Assembly (NCBI GenBank): GCA_958415525.1
Contig: CATYZE010000032.1
Location: 1 to 24,039 of the forward strand
Direction of reading: 5' to 3'
Length of the DNA: 24,039 nt
Origin: an uncultured Collinsella sp.
GTDB taxonomy: Bacteria > Actinomycetota > Coriobacteriia > Coriobacteriales > Coriobacteriaceae
Shown here: positions 1 to 5,913 of the stretch, one piece after another
Layout of the letters: each line of letters begins with the position of its first letter
Position numbering within the stretch: position 1 is the stretch's first letter
Made by a program: the position numbers and the translations under genes
Notes under the pieces: generated by a model
Told to the model about the DNA's origin: nothing
Databases searched by the model: none
What the model saw: only the letters and a program-made list of their open reading frames with translations

Positions 1-5
1 GACAG

Positions 6-25
6 CGGCCCGGTGCACCGGGCCG
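6..25. repeat. 20-bp perfect palindrome
   Basis: The sequence CGGCCCGGTG followed directly by its exact reverse complement forms a perfect palindrome centred between 15 and 16. No T-run follows, so it is not a standard terminator. Because the window starts 5 bases earlier, its relation to an upstream gene cannot be seen. Confidence 0.5.
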
Positions 26-141
26 ATCGATAGCGGTCTCAGGTTCACAGCGCAGTTTCTCAGGGCTCGCATATATAGGAAGACTTGATCGGCAATCGAT
101 TTTAATGAAGTCGACAGCGCATGTCAGAGCTTTCAGCAAAC

Positions 142-188
142 CGCAGGTAAATTCGTATACCAAAAATTGGTACACGGATTTACCTGCG
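142..188. repeat. Long near-perfect inverted repeat (22-bp arms, 3-nt loop)
   Basis: The arms at 142-163 and 167-188 pair at 20 of 22 positions around AAA at 164-166. The mismatches are 157/173 and 153/177, the latter a possible G-U pair in RNA. The outer arm ends read CGCAGGTAAAT and ATTTACCTGCG. No T-run follows. It could be a large operator, a structured RNA or the relic of a mobile-element end; the sequence does not decide. Confidence 0.7.
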
Positions 189-263
189 ATGTTCATGCTT
201 GGTCAAAAGCCTATCAAGCGATATATCCATTATTTTAATGCGCGCGCCTGAGCTTTTGACTGA

Positions 264-443
264 AGTGGCAGTCCGACCGCCGGCAGGCGGCCACGCTATA
301 TCCAAAGGCCACGCCTACTCCCCGTGCCCGGCTACGTCGACGACCCAGTGCTGCCCGTCGAGTTCCTGCCGCAGAGCTACATCAGGGACGTCTTATTGGG
401 GGACGACCACATGGAACCCCGGGAGATCAAGCTGTACGGCTGA
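264..443 (+). pseudogene. Probable 3' remnant of an unidentified gene
   Basis: One plus-strand frame is open from 264 to a TGA at 441-443. Its last 40 or so codons read like genuine protein, ending in an acidic/hydrophobic mix (DDPVLPVEFLPQSYIRD, then GDDHMEPREIKLYG). No start codon with a ribosome-binding site is present and the first 20 codons look unlike protein, so this is best read as the C-terminal end of a lost gene. The DP-x-LP-x-x-x-LP spacing faintly recalls the C-terminus of PaaX-type regulators, but I do not identify the family. Confidence 0.35.
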
Positions 444-504
444 TCCATCCGTCAACAACATGTCAAAGCCCCAAAACCCAACAGGATCGCGAACGAGGGG
501 ATGA

Positions 505-545
505 ATTGACCGCCCGGGTATTTGCGCCAGGGAGGTCAATTTTAT
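505..545 (+). terminator. Weak terminator-like hairpin
   Basis: ATTGACC at 505-511 pairs with GGTCAAT at 534-540 and is followed by TTTAT. The stem is short (7 bp certain) and the loop long, so termination strength is doubtful. It lies about 60 bases after the gene remnant that ends at 443, which fits a relic terminator. Confidence 0.3.
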
Positions 546-658
546 CATCCATGGGTGCGATTCTGTGAGGCCATTTTTCTGGCATCCGCCGTTTGCTCCG
601 GTCTCAACGCACCCATCGACCGTTCAGTAATCTTTGCGAACGCGACCACGTGCGCATT

Positions 659-807
659 TGTCGAACAATCAAATGTCCGACAATGTCTGACGGAGCTGTC
701 AGATATTCACGCACGAACAGGCGAGCTTCGCGAGCGATTGTAGGCAACTAGTAGCCCCAGCTGCGTCTTTGGCGCAGGTTCGACGTCTGACATCTTGAAT
801 GTCTAAC
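659..807. promoter_or_regulatory. Cluster of TGTCNRAC-type repeats, possible operator
   Basis: The motif TGTCNRAC occurs at 659-666 (TGTCGAAC), 674-681 (TGTCCGAC), 684-691 (TGTCTGAC) and 800-807 (TGTCTAAC). A close variant sits at 784-791 (CGTCTGAC). An inverted copy at 697-704 forms a TCTGAC/GTCAGA dyad with the third copy. Such clustering suggests binding sites for a regulator, possibly of the transporter that starts about 380 bases downstream. No known regulon is assigned. Confidence 0.3.
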
Positions 808-993
808 GTTGAACGAAGCTGGTTGATAACAAGCAGGTGGAATAAACATGGAGCCCGACACCTCTCGCGCAATCGGCGCGCGGTAAGGGTCTGGCCCATC
901 TCATATGTTGCCAACGCTAACGGTGAACCTGAGCGCCCGGGCACATTCTTTGTTGGCTGAAACCGGCATAGCAACTAGCGGAAGGCATCATCG

Positions 994-1024
994 AAGGAGT
1001 GTGCTGGAAAGCACCCGTCTCCTT
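994..1024. other. Hairpin upstream of the ABC transporter
   Basis: AAGGAG at 994-999 pairs with CTCCTT at 1019-1024, and GTGCT at 1001-1005 pairs with AGCAC at 1010-1014, giving a two-part stem. There is no T-run. It lies about 160 bases before the transporter start and could be a leader-RNA structure if transcription begins upstream of it. Confidence 0.35.
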
Positions 1025-1186
1025 AACTGTTAGAAATGCAGGTTAATAATCTATGTGGTCAATATGATGCCGTTGAACCCGCGTATCGATACCGCTCAGC
1101 CATTCGCCTCGCCCCCGTCGCACGTATCTTCATCCGGTCTGTTACTTTTAATCTAACAATTCTTTGAGGAACGTAGGTGCTTCTAA

Positions 1187-3001
1187 ATGTACTGTCGACT
1201 TCTTCTCAAACTAATCCTAAGAGACAAGGCCGTATGGATTTGTACGCTCGTTCTCGCTGCAGCCTTTTCCGTCCCCATTGCGTTCAATTCACCCATCTAC
1301 GGGCCCTTCTTTATGAAACAGGGCATGCAGAGCTTTGTCGACGCATTCAATACGCGCGCCCCCCAGGCCAGCGGCACAGACCTATCTCCAGAGCAGCAAA
1401 ATGACGCGGAGCTTGCAAGATACGCGAACGCCGCCCTTGCCGCTCAAACCGACGCCGCCTTTCTCGATTCTGCCGAGAGCTACTACGCGCTCATGGGCGA
1501 AGGCTTCCAATCCGGGTCCATCGTGGGAGACCAAGAGACCAATGACGCAGCGCTCGCATATTGCCGTGCCCTGAGCAGCTCCGGCATCACGGATATCCCG
1601 GCCTCCGCAAACGACCTGCCGTTCCTCTCCTTCCTGCCCTACGCCATTGCCCAGGCGCCGTCCTTCCTTCCCTTCATCCCCTTCCTTCTCTCGTCGATAC
1701 TCGTGCTCGGCGCCACAAGGCCCGGGACCCTGGCGGCAAAGGCGCCCGTGCCCAAATTCCGGCGCCTTATCCAAACCGTGTTTTCGATAATTGGCGCGGG
1801 GACCGCGATGCTCCTCGCCGGCCTTGCGCCCGGGAGTATTTACGCCTTGGCCCTAAACGGCTTCGGGCAGATCGGGTACCCGATCGCCTTCTTCCATGAC
1901 GGCGCGCTCACTACCACGACCGCGGGAAACGTCTTCACGACCATACTTCTCGCGCTGCTCGCGGGTGGAACCTTGATATCCGTTTGTTCCGTCGTCCTAT
2001 CGACCGCAACGAGGCGCGTCTTCGCGGGCCCCCTTACCTCCGCGTTGCTTGTCGCGGCCCCGGCATTCCCGTTATTGTCCGATTCGGCACTGGGGCATAA
2101 TGCCGCGCTCGGGCTCCTGCCGCTGGCCGTGTTCTCGCCTATCGAGGCAACGGGTTACGTGGGATGCTTCCCGACAGAATTCATTGGCTCCGGTTCGGGC
2201 GGCGCATCGATGCTTGCCGTGGCCCTGGTATACGTCGCGGTCCTTTTCGCGGTCGGCGCCGTTGTGACGCGTTCGCCCAAACAGGCTGGACCCGCTAAAA
2301 AGCACCATGGGCTTGAGCTCCTGGACGTGAGCGTGGGATACGGGAGCACGACGATACTTTCGATCGGATCGCTTTCCTTGGGCCCGGGAACGGCGGCGGG
2401 GCTCGTCGCTCCCAACGGCTCGGGGAAAACCGCCCTTCTTGAAGCGCTGTCGGGCCAATTTCCCACCCGCATCCGCTCGGGAAGCCTGGCGGCAGACGGA
2501 ATCTGCCAACGCCGATCAGCCGAATTCGCAGAACTCGTCTACCTGAGCTCTTCGGGCGGCGCGGATCTCTACCCCACGCTATCGGCCCGCGAGCACCTCT
2601 CTTTCGTTAGGGAGGCGTGGAAATCGGCCGCCGACATCGACTCGCTCTGCGACTCCCTCGGAATCTCCCCATATCTCGACAAGCCGACCCGTAAACTCTC
2701 GACAGGAATGAAGCAGCAGGTAAAGCTTGCCATGGCGATAGCGACCGATTGCCCGTACCTCATCCTCGATGAACCGCTGAACGGCCTCGATCCGGGAAAA
2801 CGGAAAACCTCCTGCGACGCGATGCGCAGCGAGGTGGCGCGGGGACGCAGCGTGCTCATTTCAAGCCATCTGCTCGACGACCTGGCAGACCTTACCAACT
2901 CGTTCTACTTCATCGAGGCCGGCACGCTCGTGGAAAAGATCAAGTCGTCCTCGCAGACGCTCAAGCAGGAATACCTCGATACATACGAGGGAGGTGAATG
3001 A
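1187..3001 (+). CDS. ABC transporter, fused permease (N-term) and ATPase (C-term)
   Basis: This 604-residue protein has an N-terminal permease-like half with about six hydrophobic segments (about 16-34, 146-177, 198-222, 250-272, 283-318 and 342-361) and a large hydrophilic loop at about 45-140. A full ABC ATPase domain follows from about 376. Visible motifs are Walker A APNGSGKT (408-415), signature LSTGM (504-508), Walker B YLILDEP (524-530) and switch histidine H561. The Q-loop region (YLSSSGGADLYP) lacks the usual glutamine. The ATPase resembles BcrA/CcmA-type subunits that export peptides or give self-protection. ATG 1187 is preceded by AGGTG and directly by an in-frame TAA, which fixes the start. 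The next gene begins at the stop codon, so the two are probably co-transcribed. Substrate and direction of transport are not shown; bacteriocin export or immunity is an inference. Confidence 0.85.
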   Translation: MYCRLLLKLILRDKAVWICTLVLAAAFSVPIAFNSPIYGPFFMKQGMQSFVDAFNTRAPQASGTDLSPEQQNDAELARYANAALAAQTDAAFLDSAESYYALMGEGFQSGSIVGDQETNDAALAYCRALSSSGITDIPASANDLPFLSFLPYAIAQAPSFLPFIPFLLSSILVLGATRPGTLAAKAPVPKFRRLIQTVFSIIGAGTAMLLAGLAPGSIYALALNGFGQIGYPIAFFHDGALTTTTAGNVFTTILLALLAGGTLISVCSVVLSTATRRVFAGPLTSALLVAAPAFPLLSDSALGHNAALGLLPLAVFSPIEATGYVGCFPTEFIGSGSGGASMLAVALVYVAVLFAVGAVVTRSPKQAGPAKKHHGLELLDVSVGYGSTTILSIGSLSLGPGTAAGLVAPNGSGKTALLEALSGQFPTRIRSGSLAADGICQRRSAEFAELVYLSSSGGADLYPTLSAREHLSFVREAWKSAADIDSLCDSLGISPYLDKPTRKLSTGMKQQVKLAMAIATDCPYLILDEPLNGLDPGKRKTSCDAMRSEVARGRSVLISSHLLDDLADLTNSFYFIEAGTLVEKIKSSSQTLKQEYLDTYEGGE

Positions 3002-3002
3002 C

Positions 3003-3431
3003 ATGATAGGCAAGAGCTATGCAAAGATAGCGATTGTTGGCTTTGTGCTTTGTCTTGCAATGGTGCTATGTGCATCATTTGCAAGGTATAGGTCCGAGCA
3101 GTCGTTCGTCGATGGCGCTGAAAATGGGTTTGGCATAGACGGGATGTATGCCAACGATGGCGCGACCAGGCCGTCTATGGCGATTCTTGCAGGCGAAGAC
3201 ATGGAATGGCAAATCTGTAATGACGATGGCTCTTGTCTGAGTGGTCGTTTGGCCGCAACGAGCGACCCGAATTCGTTCGATCTTCTCGACAATAATGGAT
3301 CGGATTGCGGTTCAGTTCACCTGTCGTATGCATCACGAGATGGGATGGATGGCATTCTCTACGTCTCCCACGAGTCTGGCGATTTCAAGATGCGAAGGAC
3401 TAACCGAGTGCCGGCTTTTTTCGAGGAGTGA
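3003..3431 (+). CDS. Small membrane-anchored protein, unknown function
   Basis: This protein of 142 residues has one N-terminal hydrophobic helix (about 6-25), then a soluble domain probably outside the membrane. The domain has a spaced pattern of G-x-Y, W, G, F-x-L-x-D, G and LY residues seen in small lipocalin-like beta-barrel domains of Gram-positive surface proteins; this is a resemblance only. ATG 3003 is chosen because GGGAGG at 2989-2994 sits 8 bases before it; a GTG at 2994 overlaps that site. It starts 1 base after the transporter stop, so it probably belongs to the same transcript and may be an accessory or immunity partner of the transporter. There is no clear lipobox. Family not recognised. 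Confidence 0.7.
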   Translation: MIGKSYAKIAIVGFVLCLAMVLCASFARYRSEQSFVDGAENGFGIDGMYANDGATRPSMAILAGEDMEWQICNDDGSCLSGRLAATSDPNSFDLLDNNGSDCGSVHLSYASRDGMDGILYVSHESGDFKMRRTNRVPAFFEE

Positions 3432-3436
3432 GAATT

Positions 3437-3465
3437 CCCGGCGGTCTGCCGATCAGGCCGCCGGG
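3437..3465. repeat. Hairpin after the transporter unit
   Basis: CCCGGCGG at 3437-3444 pairs perfectly with CCGCCGGG at 3458-3465 around a 13-base loop, 5 bases after the stop of the membrane-anchored protein gene. There is no T-run, so it is not a classical intrinsic terminator, but its position suggests a role at the transcript 3' end. Confidence 0.5.
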
Positions 3466-3474
3466 GTATTGAAC

Positions 3475-3510
3475 CCCGCATTCATCCGTACACACACGGA
3501 TGAATGCGGG
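3475..3510. repeat. Perfect 15-bp-arm inverted repeat
   Basis: The arms CCCGCATTCATCCGT (3475-3489) and its exact reverse complement (3496-3510) flank a 6-base ACACAC loop. A partial extra copy of the arm (CCGGATGAAG) follows at 3518-3527. No T-run lies on either side. It separates the transporter unit from the exonuclease remnant. Confidence 0.75.
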
Positions 3511-3533
3511 AAGTGTCCGGATGAAGTTGATAA

Positions 3534-3869
3534 TCAAGGAAACAAAGCCGTTCTGCCTGGGACGGCTTTGGCTTGGACTTTAACTACAACATCGCAATCG
3601 ACACTTATCAGCTCGCGCAACGCGCATGGCCAAATCTCGGACGCTGGTGCTTGGAGGACCTTCGAGATTTACTGGACATCCAAAACGACGACGCACACCG
3701 CGTGCTCGCCGACTGCGAAGACGAGATGGCTGTCTTCAATGCGATCAGAAACGGCGTGAAGTCCGGAGAGCTTTCTGTGGAACCGCCGCGCCGTCGCGCG
3801 AGCCGACCGGGCAACCCGGGCAATCTGGTCCCGGCTCTCCCGGTCGTATTCCTACGATATCGCCCCTAG
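3534..3869 (+). pseudogene. C-terminal remnant of a DnaQ-like (DEDDh) 3'-5' exonuclease
   Basis: The frame is open from 3534 to TAG at 3867-3869. Within it, IDTYQLAQRAWP matches the segment after the Exo II motif, and AHRVLADCEDEMAVF matches the Exo III motif (H-x4-D) of the DEDDh family, as in DNA polymerase III epsilon. The N-terminal half, with the Exo I D-x-E motif and the Exo II aspartate, is missing, so catalysis is not possible. No start codon with a ribosome-binding site is seen; the TTG at 3573 has none. The remaining tail of about 40 residues is rich in Pro, Arg and Gly and may not be native. I infer a 5'-deleted gene. Confidence 0.65.
3543..3570. repeat. Inverted repeat at the head of the exonuclease remnant
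   Basis: CAAAGCCGT (3543-3551) pairs perfectly with ACGGCTTTG (3562-3570) around a 10-base loop. It is the third strong hairpin within 135 bases. Confidence 0.55.
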
Positions 3870-3881
3870 ATCACCAATGTG

Positions 3882-4121
3882 TCAGATAAAGAATGAGGCA
3901 ATGGCTATGATCACGCCTACGGCAGATGCAACGACTGCGCCTTTTTTCCTCTCCTTTAGTCCGACGAATAGGGTTGCCGTAAAGTAAAGGGCGGAAATGC
4001 AGGCTATGGCAAGCGAAACGAGTTCCTTGGGCGGTTTCAGCAAAAGGTCGCTAGCAAAGAGTAATGCAAGCAGGGCAAAGCCGATTGTGGTCAAGTATCT
4101 CGATTGATTTTGCGACTGCAT
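3882..4121 (-). CDS. Small membrane protein with three predicted helices
   Basis: This 79-residue, very hydrophobic protein has helices at about 11-27, 34-55 and 61-79 joined by short charged turns (KPPKE and KERKKG). ATG at 4121 is preceded by AAAGG on the minus strand about 9 bases upstream. It begins 12 bases after the stop of the secreted-protein gene on the same strand, so the two are probably co-transcribed. Small multi-helix membrane proteins beside a secreted peptide gene are often immunity proteins; this is inference from position only. Family not recognised. Confidence 0.6.
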   Translation of the reverse strand: MQSQNQSRYLTTIGFALLALLFASDLLLKPPKELVSLAIACISALYFTATLFVGLKERKKGAVVASAVGVIIAIASFFI

Positions 4122-4133
4122 GGCAACTGCCTT

Positions 4134-4538
4134 TCAGAACATGCAAGTGAAAAGTCGGTACGATGTCATTGCGGTTGCAAACAAGCCGCCGCCAGGACCG
4201 GTTGTCACGAGACCGGCGATAACTTCAGCGGTGCCAGCAAGGTAGGGATCGCGCAGGCAAGCCTCCTCCTTCGCGTTCAGCTTGACCTTGTGAGGGACGG
4301 TGCGGTTATTTGCAAATCCGTGAGAATCGCACCACGCCTTGGAATATGAATCCGTGCAGCGTCCGCGCTCAAAAAGGGATATATCGTAATTTTCGTCGTA
4401 GTTGTCTCCGACGTAGATCTCGCTGCTCTCGGCGGGAGACCCCTCGTCGGCATAGGCTGCCGCAACGGGCACAAATGGTGTCATGACAAGGGAGAGGCAA
4501 AGAGCTGCTGAGACGATGGAGGGCAGGCATTTCTTCAT
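4134..4538 (-). CDS. Secreted protein with C-terminal cysteines, unknown function
   Basis: This 134-residue protein has a typical Sec signal peptide: MKK, a hydrophobic core to about residue 27, then a VAAAYA-DEG cleavage context at about 31. The predicted mature part of about 103 residues has an acidic start, four cysteines (in RGRCTD, AWCDS, EEACLRDP and FTCMF) and a glycine-rich hydrophobic stretch near the end (GLVTTGPGGGLFATAM). The even cysteine number fits two disulfides. ATG at 4538 has AAGGAG about 8 bases upstream. The gene before it is a truncated thioredoxin-like gene and the one after is a small membrane protein, a layout that suggests a disulfide-containing exported peptide with folding helper and immunity protein. 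The AKEEACLRDP segment also faintly resembles the start of DUF6973-like domains. Function is not established. Confidence 0.65.
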   Translation of the reverse strand: MKKCLPSIVSAALCLSLVMTPFVPVAAAYADEGSPAESSEIYVGDNYDENYDISLFERGRCTDSYSKAWCDSHGFANNRTVPHKVKLNAKEEACLRDPYLAGTAEVIAGLVTTGPGGGLFATAMTSYRLFTCMF

Positions 4539-4567
4539 GGCTGGCTCCTTAATCTGGCCTTTGATAG

Positions 4568-4738
4568 TTACTTGATGTTGCCTCCTTCCGCTTTATATCC
4601 GTTGTATTTGGCGTATTTCTTTAATAAGGCAAGAGGTTCTTCCTCTCCTTCGGATAAGCCGATGATGTTTCCTTGATCATCCAGTATGAATACGGACGGA
4701 ATATGCTCAAGTTCATATTGGTCATACACGGTCTTATC
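4568..4738 (-). pseudogene. 5'-truncated thioredoxin/TlpA-like gene
   Basis: The minus-strand frame is open for 57 codons from just below a TAA at 4739-4741 to the stop at 4568-4570. It contains IPSVFILDDQGNIIG, the cis-proline strand of TlpA/ResA-type thioredoxin folds, followed by a helix (EPLALLKKYAKYNGY) as expected for the domain C-terminus. The CxxC active site and N-terminal half are missing, and no start with a ribosome-binding site exists. The stop lies 30 bases before the secreted-protein gene, so it was probably the first gene of that operon and carried its promoter. The loss may leave the downstream genes poorly expressed. Confidence 0.65.
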
Positions 4739-4747
4739 TTAATTTTT

Positions 4748-5242
4748 GCTGATGGCTCAGGCAAGGCGGGGCTTACGTTCGAGGCGACCAACAATGCCCT
4801 GGCCCTACAGAGAATAAACGCCACGAACACGCACGCCGGCGGCTGGGAGAAGTCCGAACTCCGCGGCCGCCTCAATACCGGCGACCTCTGGTCGCTTTTG
4901 CCTTGCGAACTCCAGTCCAAGGTGAAGTCCGTCACGAAGATGACCGACAACCTGGGCGGCGGCAAGGCAGGCACCCCCTCGGCCACGACTGACAAGGTCT
5001 TCCTGCTCTCGATGACTGAAGTCTACGGTGACCTCCAGTCTGACGGCGCCCAGTACGAGTTCTACAAATCCAAGGGCGTGACAACGTCGAACTATTCCAG
5101 TGCTTCGTCGAGCAGCTATCACTGGACTCGCTCCGTGCATCCGAGTAACTCCGCGTCCTTCCGCTGTGTCCACAGCAACGGCAGCTATGACTACTACAGC
5201 GCGACGAACATCTACTGCGTGTTCCCCGCCTTCTGCTTTTAG
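4748..5242 (+). pseudogene. 5'-truncated DUF6273-type surface protein gene
   Basis: About 164 codons end at TAG 5240-5242. The segment GGWEKSELRGRLNTGDLW, followed by a K-rich strand, VFLLSMTEVYGD, a YHWTRS repeat-like turn and a final Tyr/Phe-rich strand ending in CVFPAFCF, is the pattern of the DUF6273 domain found at the end of large Gram-positive surface proteins. The frame continues upstream to 4673 only by crossing the antisense thioredoxin-like remnant, so that part is not native. The N-terminal signal, any other domains and the promoter are absent. Codon usage is GC-rich, unlike the AT-rich remnant on the other side of the junction. An intact terminator follows. Confidence 0.7.
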
Positions 5243-5256
5243 CCTCATCTGCAACC

Positions 5257-5294
5257 AATGAAAAGCCCGTGCGATTCTGCGCGGGCTTTTCATT
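5257..5294 (+). terminator. Strong intrinsic terminator after the DUF6273 gene
   Basis: AATGAAAAGCCCG at 5257-5269 pairs with CGGGCTTTTCATT at 5282-5294. The stem is GC-rich in the inner half and carries A/T-runs on both sides, so it could act in both directions. Confidence 0.85.
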
Positions 5295-5684
5295 TGGCAA
5301 CCAAACGAACGATTCTCGTCTTGAAGCATAGTTATCGGTTTGAGTAGAAATGGGGTCACACAGCGGCTCTCAGAGCGCCAGCCGAACTCTCCCGCCATTA
5401 CCGCTGCGGCATCCTCGTATGGAGCCCATCCTGCTTGGCGTTTCGTTGCAACAGCCAACTTGTCCACCGATCAAGTAAACCACTGGAATAAAAACAGCGA
5501 CACGCTTGTTCGTTACAGTCGTTATATCTGTGTGAATCGCCGCGATAAATGCCGCCAATTCTCGGCGTGTACCTGCTGCGCGTATGTAGAATCATATCGC
5601 GCTAATAAATCGGCTCAAGCGCGTGCAAAACACGCAAGTAACCGCACAAAGCGATTATCGCGCAGGTAGATTTTTGGCACCCTG
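5295..5684. other. Stretch without a supported gene
   Basis: No gene here has both a ribosome-binding site and recognisable protein character. The plus frame 5340-5669 (rich in Arg, Ser and Asn) and the minus frames 5370-5558 and 5398-5595 are probably chance. A promoter-like pair lies on the minus strand at 5591-5618, and a small hairpin (GCGTG/CACGC) lies near 5622-5636. It may be decayed DNA or encode a small RNA. Confidence 0.5.
5591..5618 (-). promoter_or_regulatory. Sigma-70-like promoter candidate
   Basis: On the minus strand TTGAGC (5613-5618) and TATGAT (5591-5596) are separated by 16 bases. The -10 is close to consensus. There is no clear gene downstream on this strand before the DUF6273 remnant, so if active it would make a small RNA or antisense transcript. 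Confidence 0.3.
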
Positions 5685-5714
5685 TTGCTTAATCAAAATT
5701 AAGCAATTGCTTAA
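5685..5714. repeat. Three tandem half-sites around an inverted repeat
   Basis: TTGCTTAAT (5685-5693) and ATTAAGCAA (5698-5706) form a perfect dyad with a 4-base spacer. A third half, TTGCTTAA (5707-5714), follows directly and also pairs with the second. This could be a protein-binding site or extra stem beyond the tRNA-Pro terminator. Confidence 0.45.
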
Positions 5715-5747
5715 AACAAAAAAGGTCAGGCACTAGATGCCTGACCT
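5713..5747 (-). terminator. Intrinsic terminator of tRNA-Pro
   Basis: On the minus strand AGGTCAGGCA pairs perfectly with TGCCTGACCT around a 5-base loop (5723-5747), followed by TTTTTTGTTTT. It starts 10 bases after the tRNA 3' end. Confidence 0.9.
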
Positions 5748-5756
5748 GCAAACTTC

Positions 5757-5833
<77 letters not shown>

Positions 5834-5875
5834 AAGCTTTTGTTTGTTGCTCTGCTCTCGCTCGCAACAGGGAGT

Positions 5876-5905
5876 ATATTAACCCGAAACTTTAGCCTTG
5901 TGCAA
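5876..5905 (-). promoter_or_regulatory. Promoter of tRNA-Pro
   Basis: On the minus strand TTGCAC (5900-5905) and TAATAT (5876-5881) are 18 bases apart, about 43 bases before the tRNA. It begins 8 bases after the coaBC stop codon, so coaBC transcripts could also run into the tRNA. Confidence 0.6.
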
Positions 5906-5913
5906 GAACTTTT

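Larger units (their letters stand above)
1..1186. other. Region without intact genes upstream of the ABC transporter
   Basis: No intact gene is supported in this stretch. It contains a 20-bp perfect palindrome at 6-25, a long inverted repeat at 142-188, a probable gene remnant ending at 443, a weak hairpin at 505-540, a cluster of TGTC-type repeats at 659-807 and a hairpin at 994-1024. The open frames at 199-504, 522-743 and 699-974 (minus) lack ribosome-binding sites and recognisable protein character. It reads as decayed or regulatory DNA next to an accessory locus. Confidence 0.6.

Noticed and set aside
199..504. 101-codon plus-strand open frame
   Set aside because: The codons are Pro/Ser/Thr/Arg-rich without a ribosome-binding site, and another frame in the same stretch (264-443) looks more like protein.
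522..743. 73-codon plus-strand open frame
   Set aside because: It starts inside a hairpin, has no ribosome-binding site and no family resemblance.
3475..3510. CRISPR repeat or intrinsic terminator reading of the 15-bp hairpin
   Set aside because: There is only one copy plus a partial arm, with no spacers and no T-run on either strand.
4805..5467. 220-codon minus-strand open frame
   Set aside because: It is antisense to the DUF6273 fragment and crosses a strong terminator; no domain is visible.
5340..5669. 109-codon plus-strand open frame
   Set aside because: Arg/Ser/Asn-rich composition, no ribosome-binding site and no recognisable motif; it may be decayed DNA.
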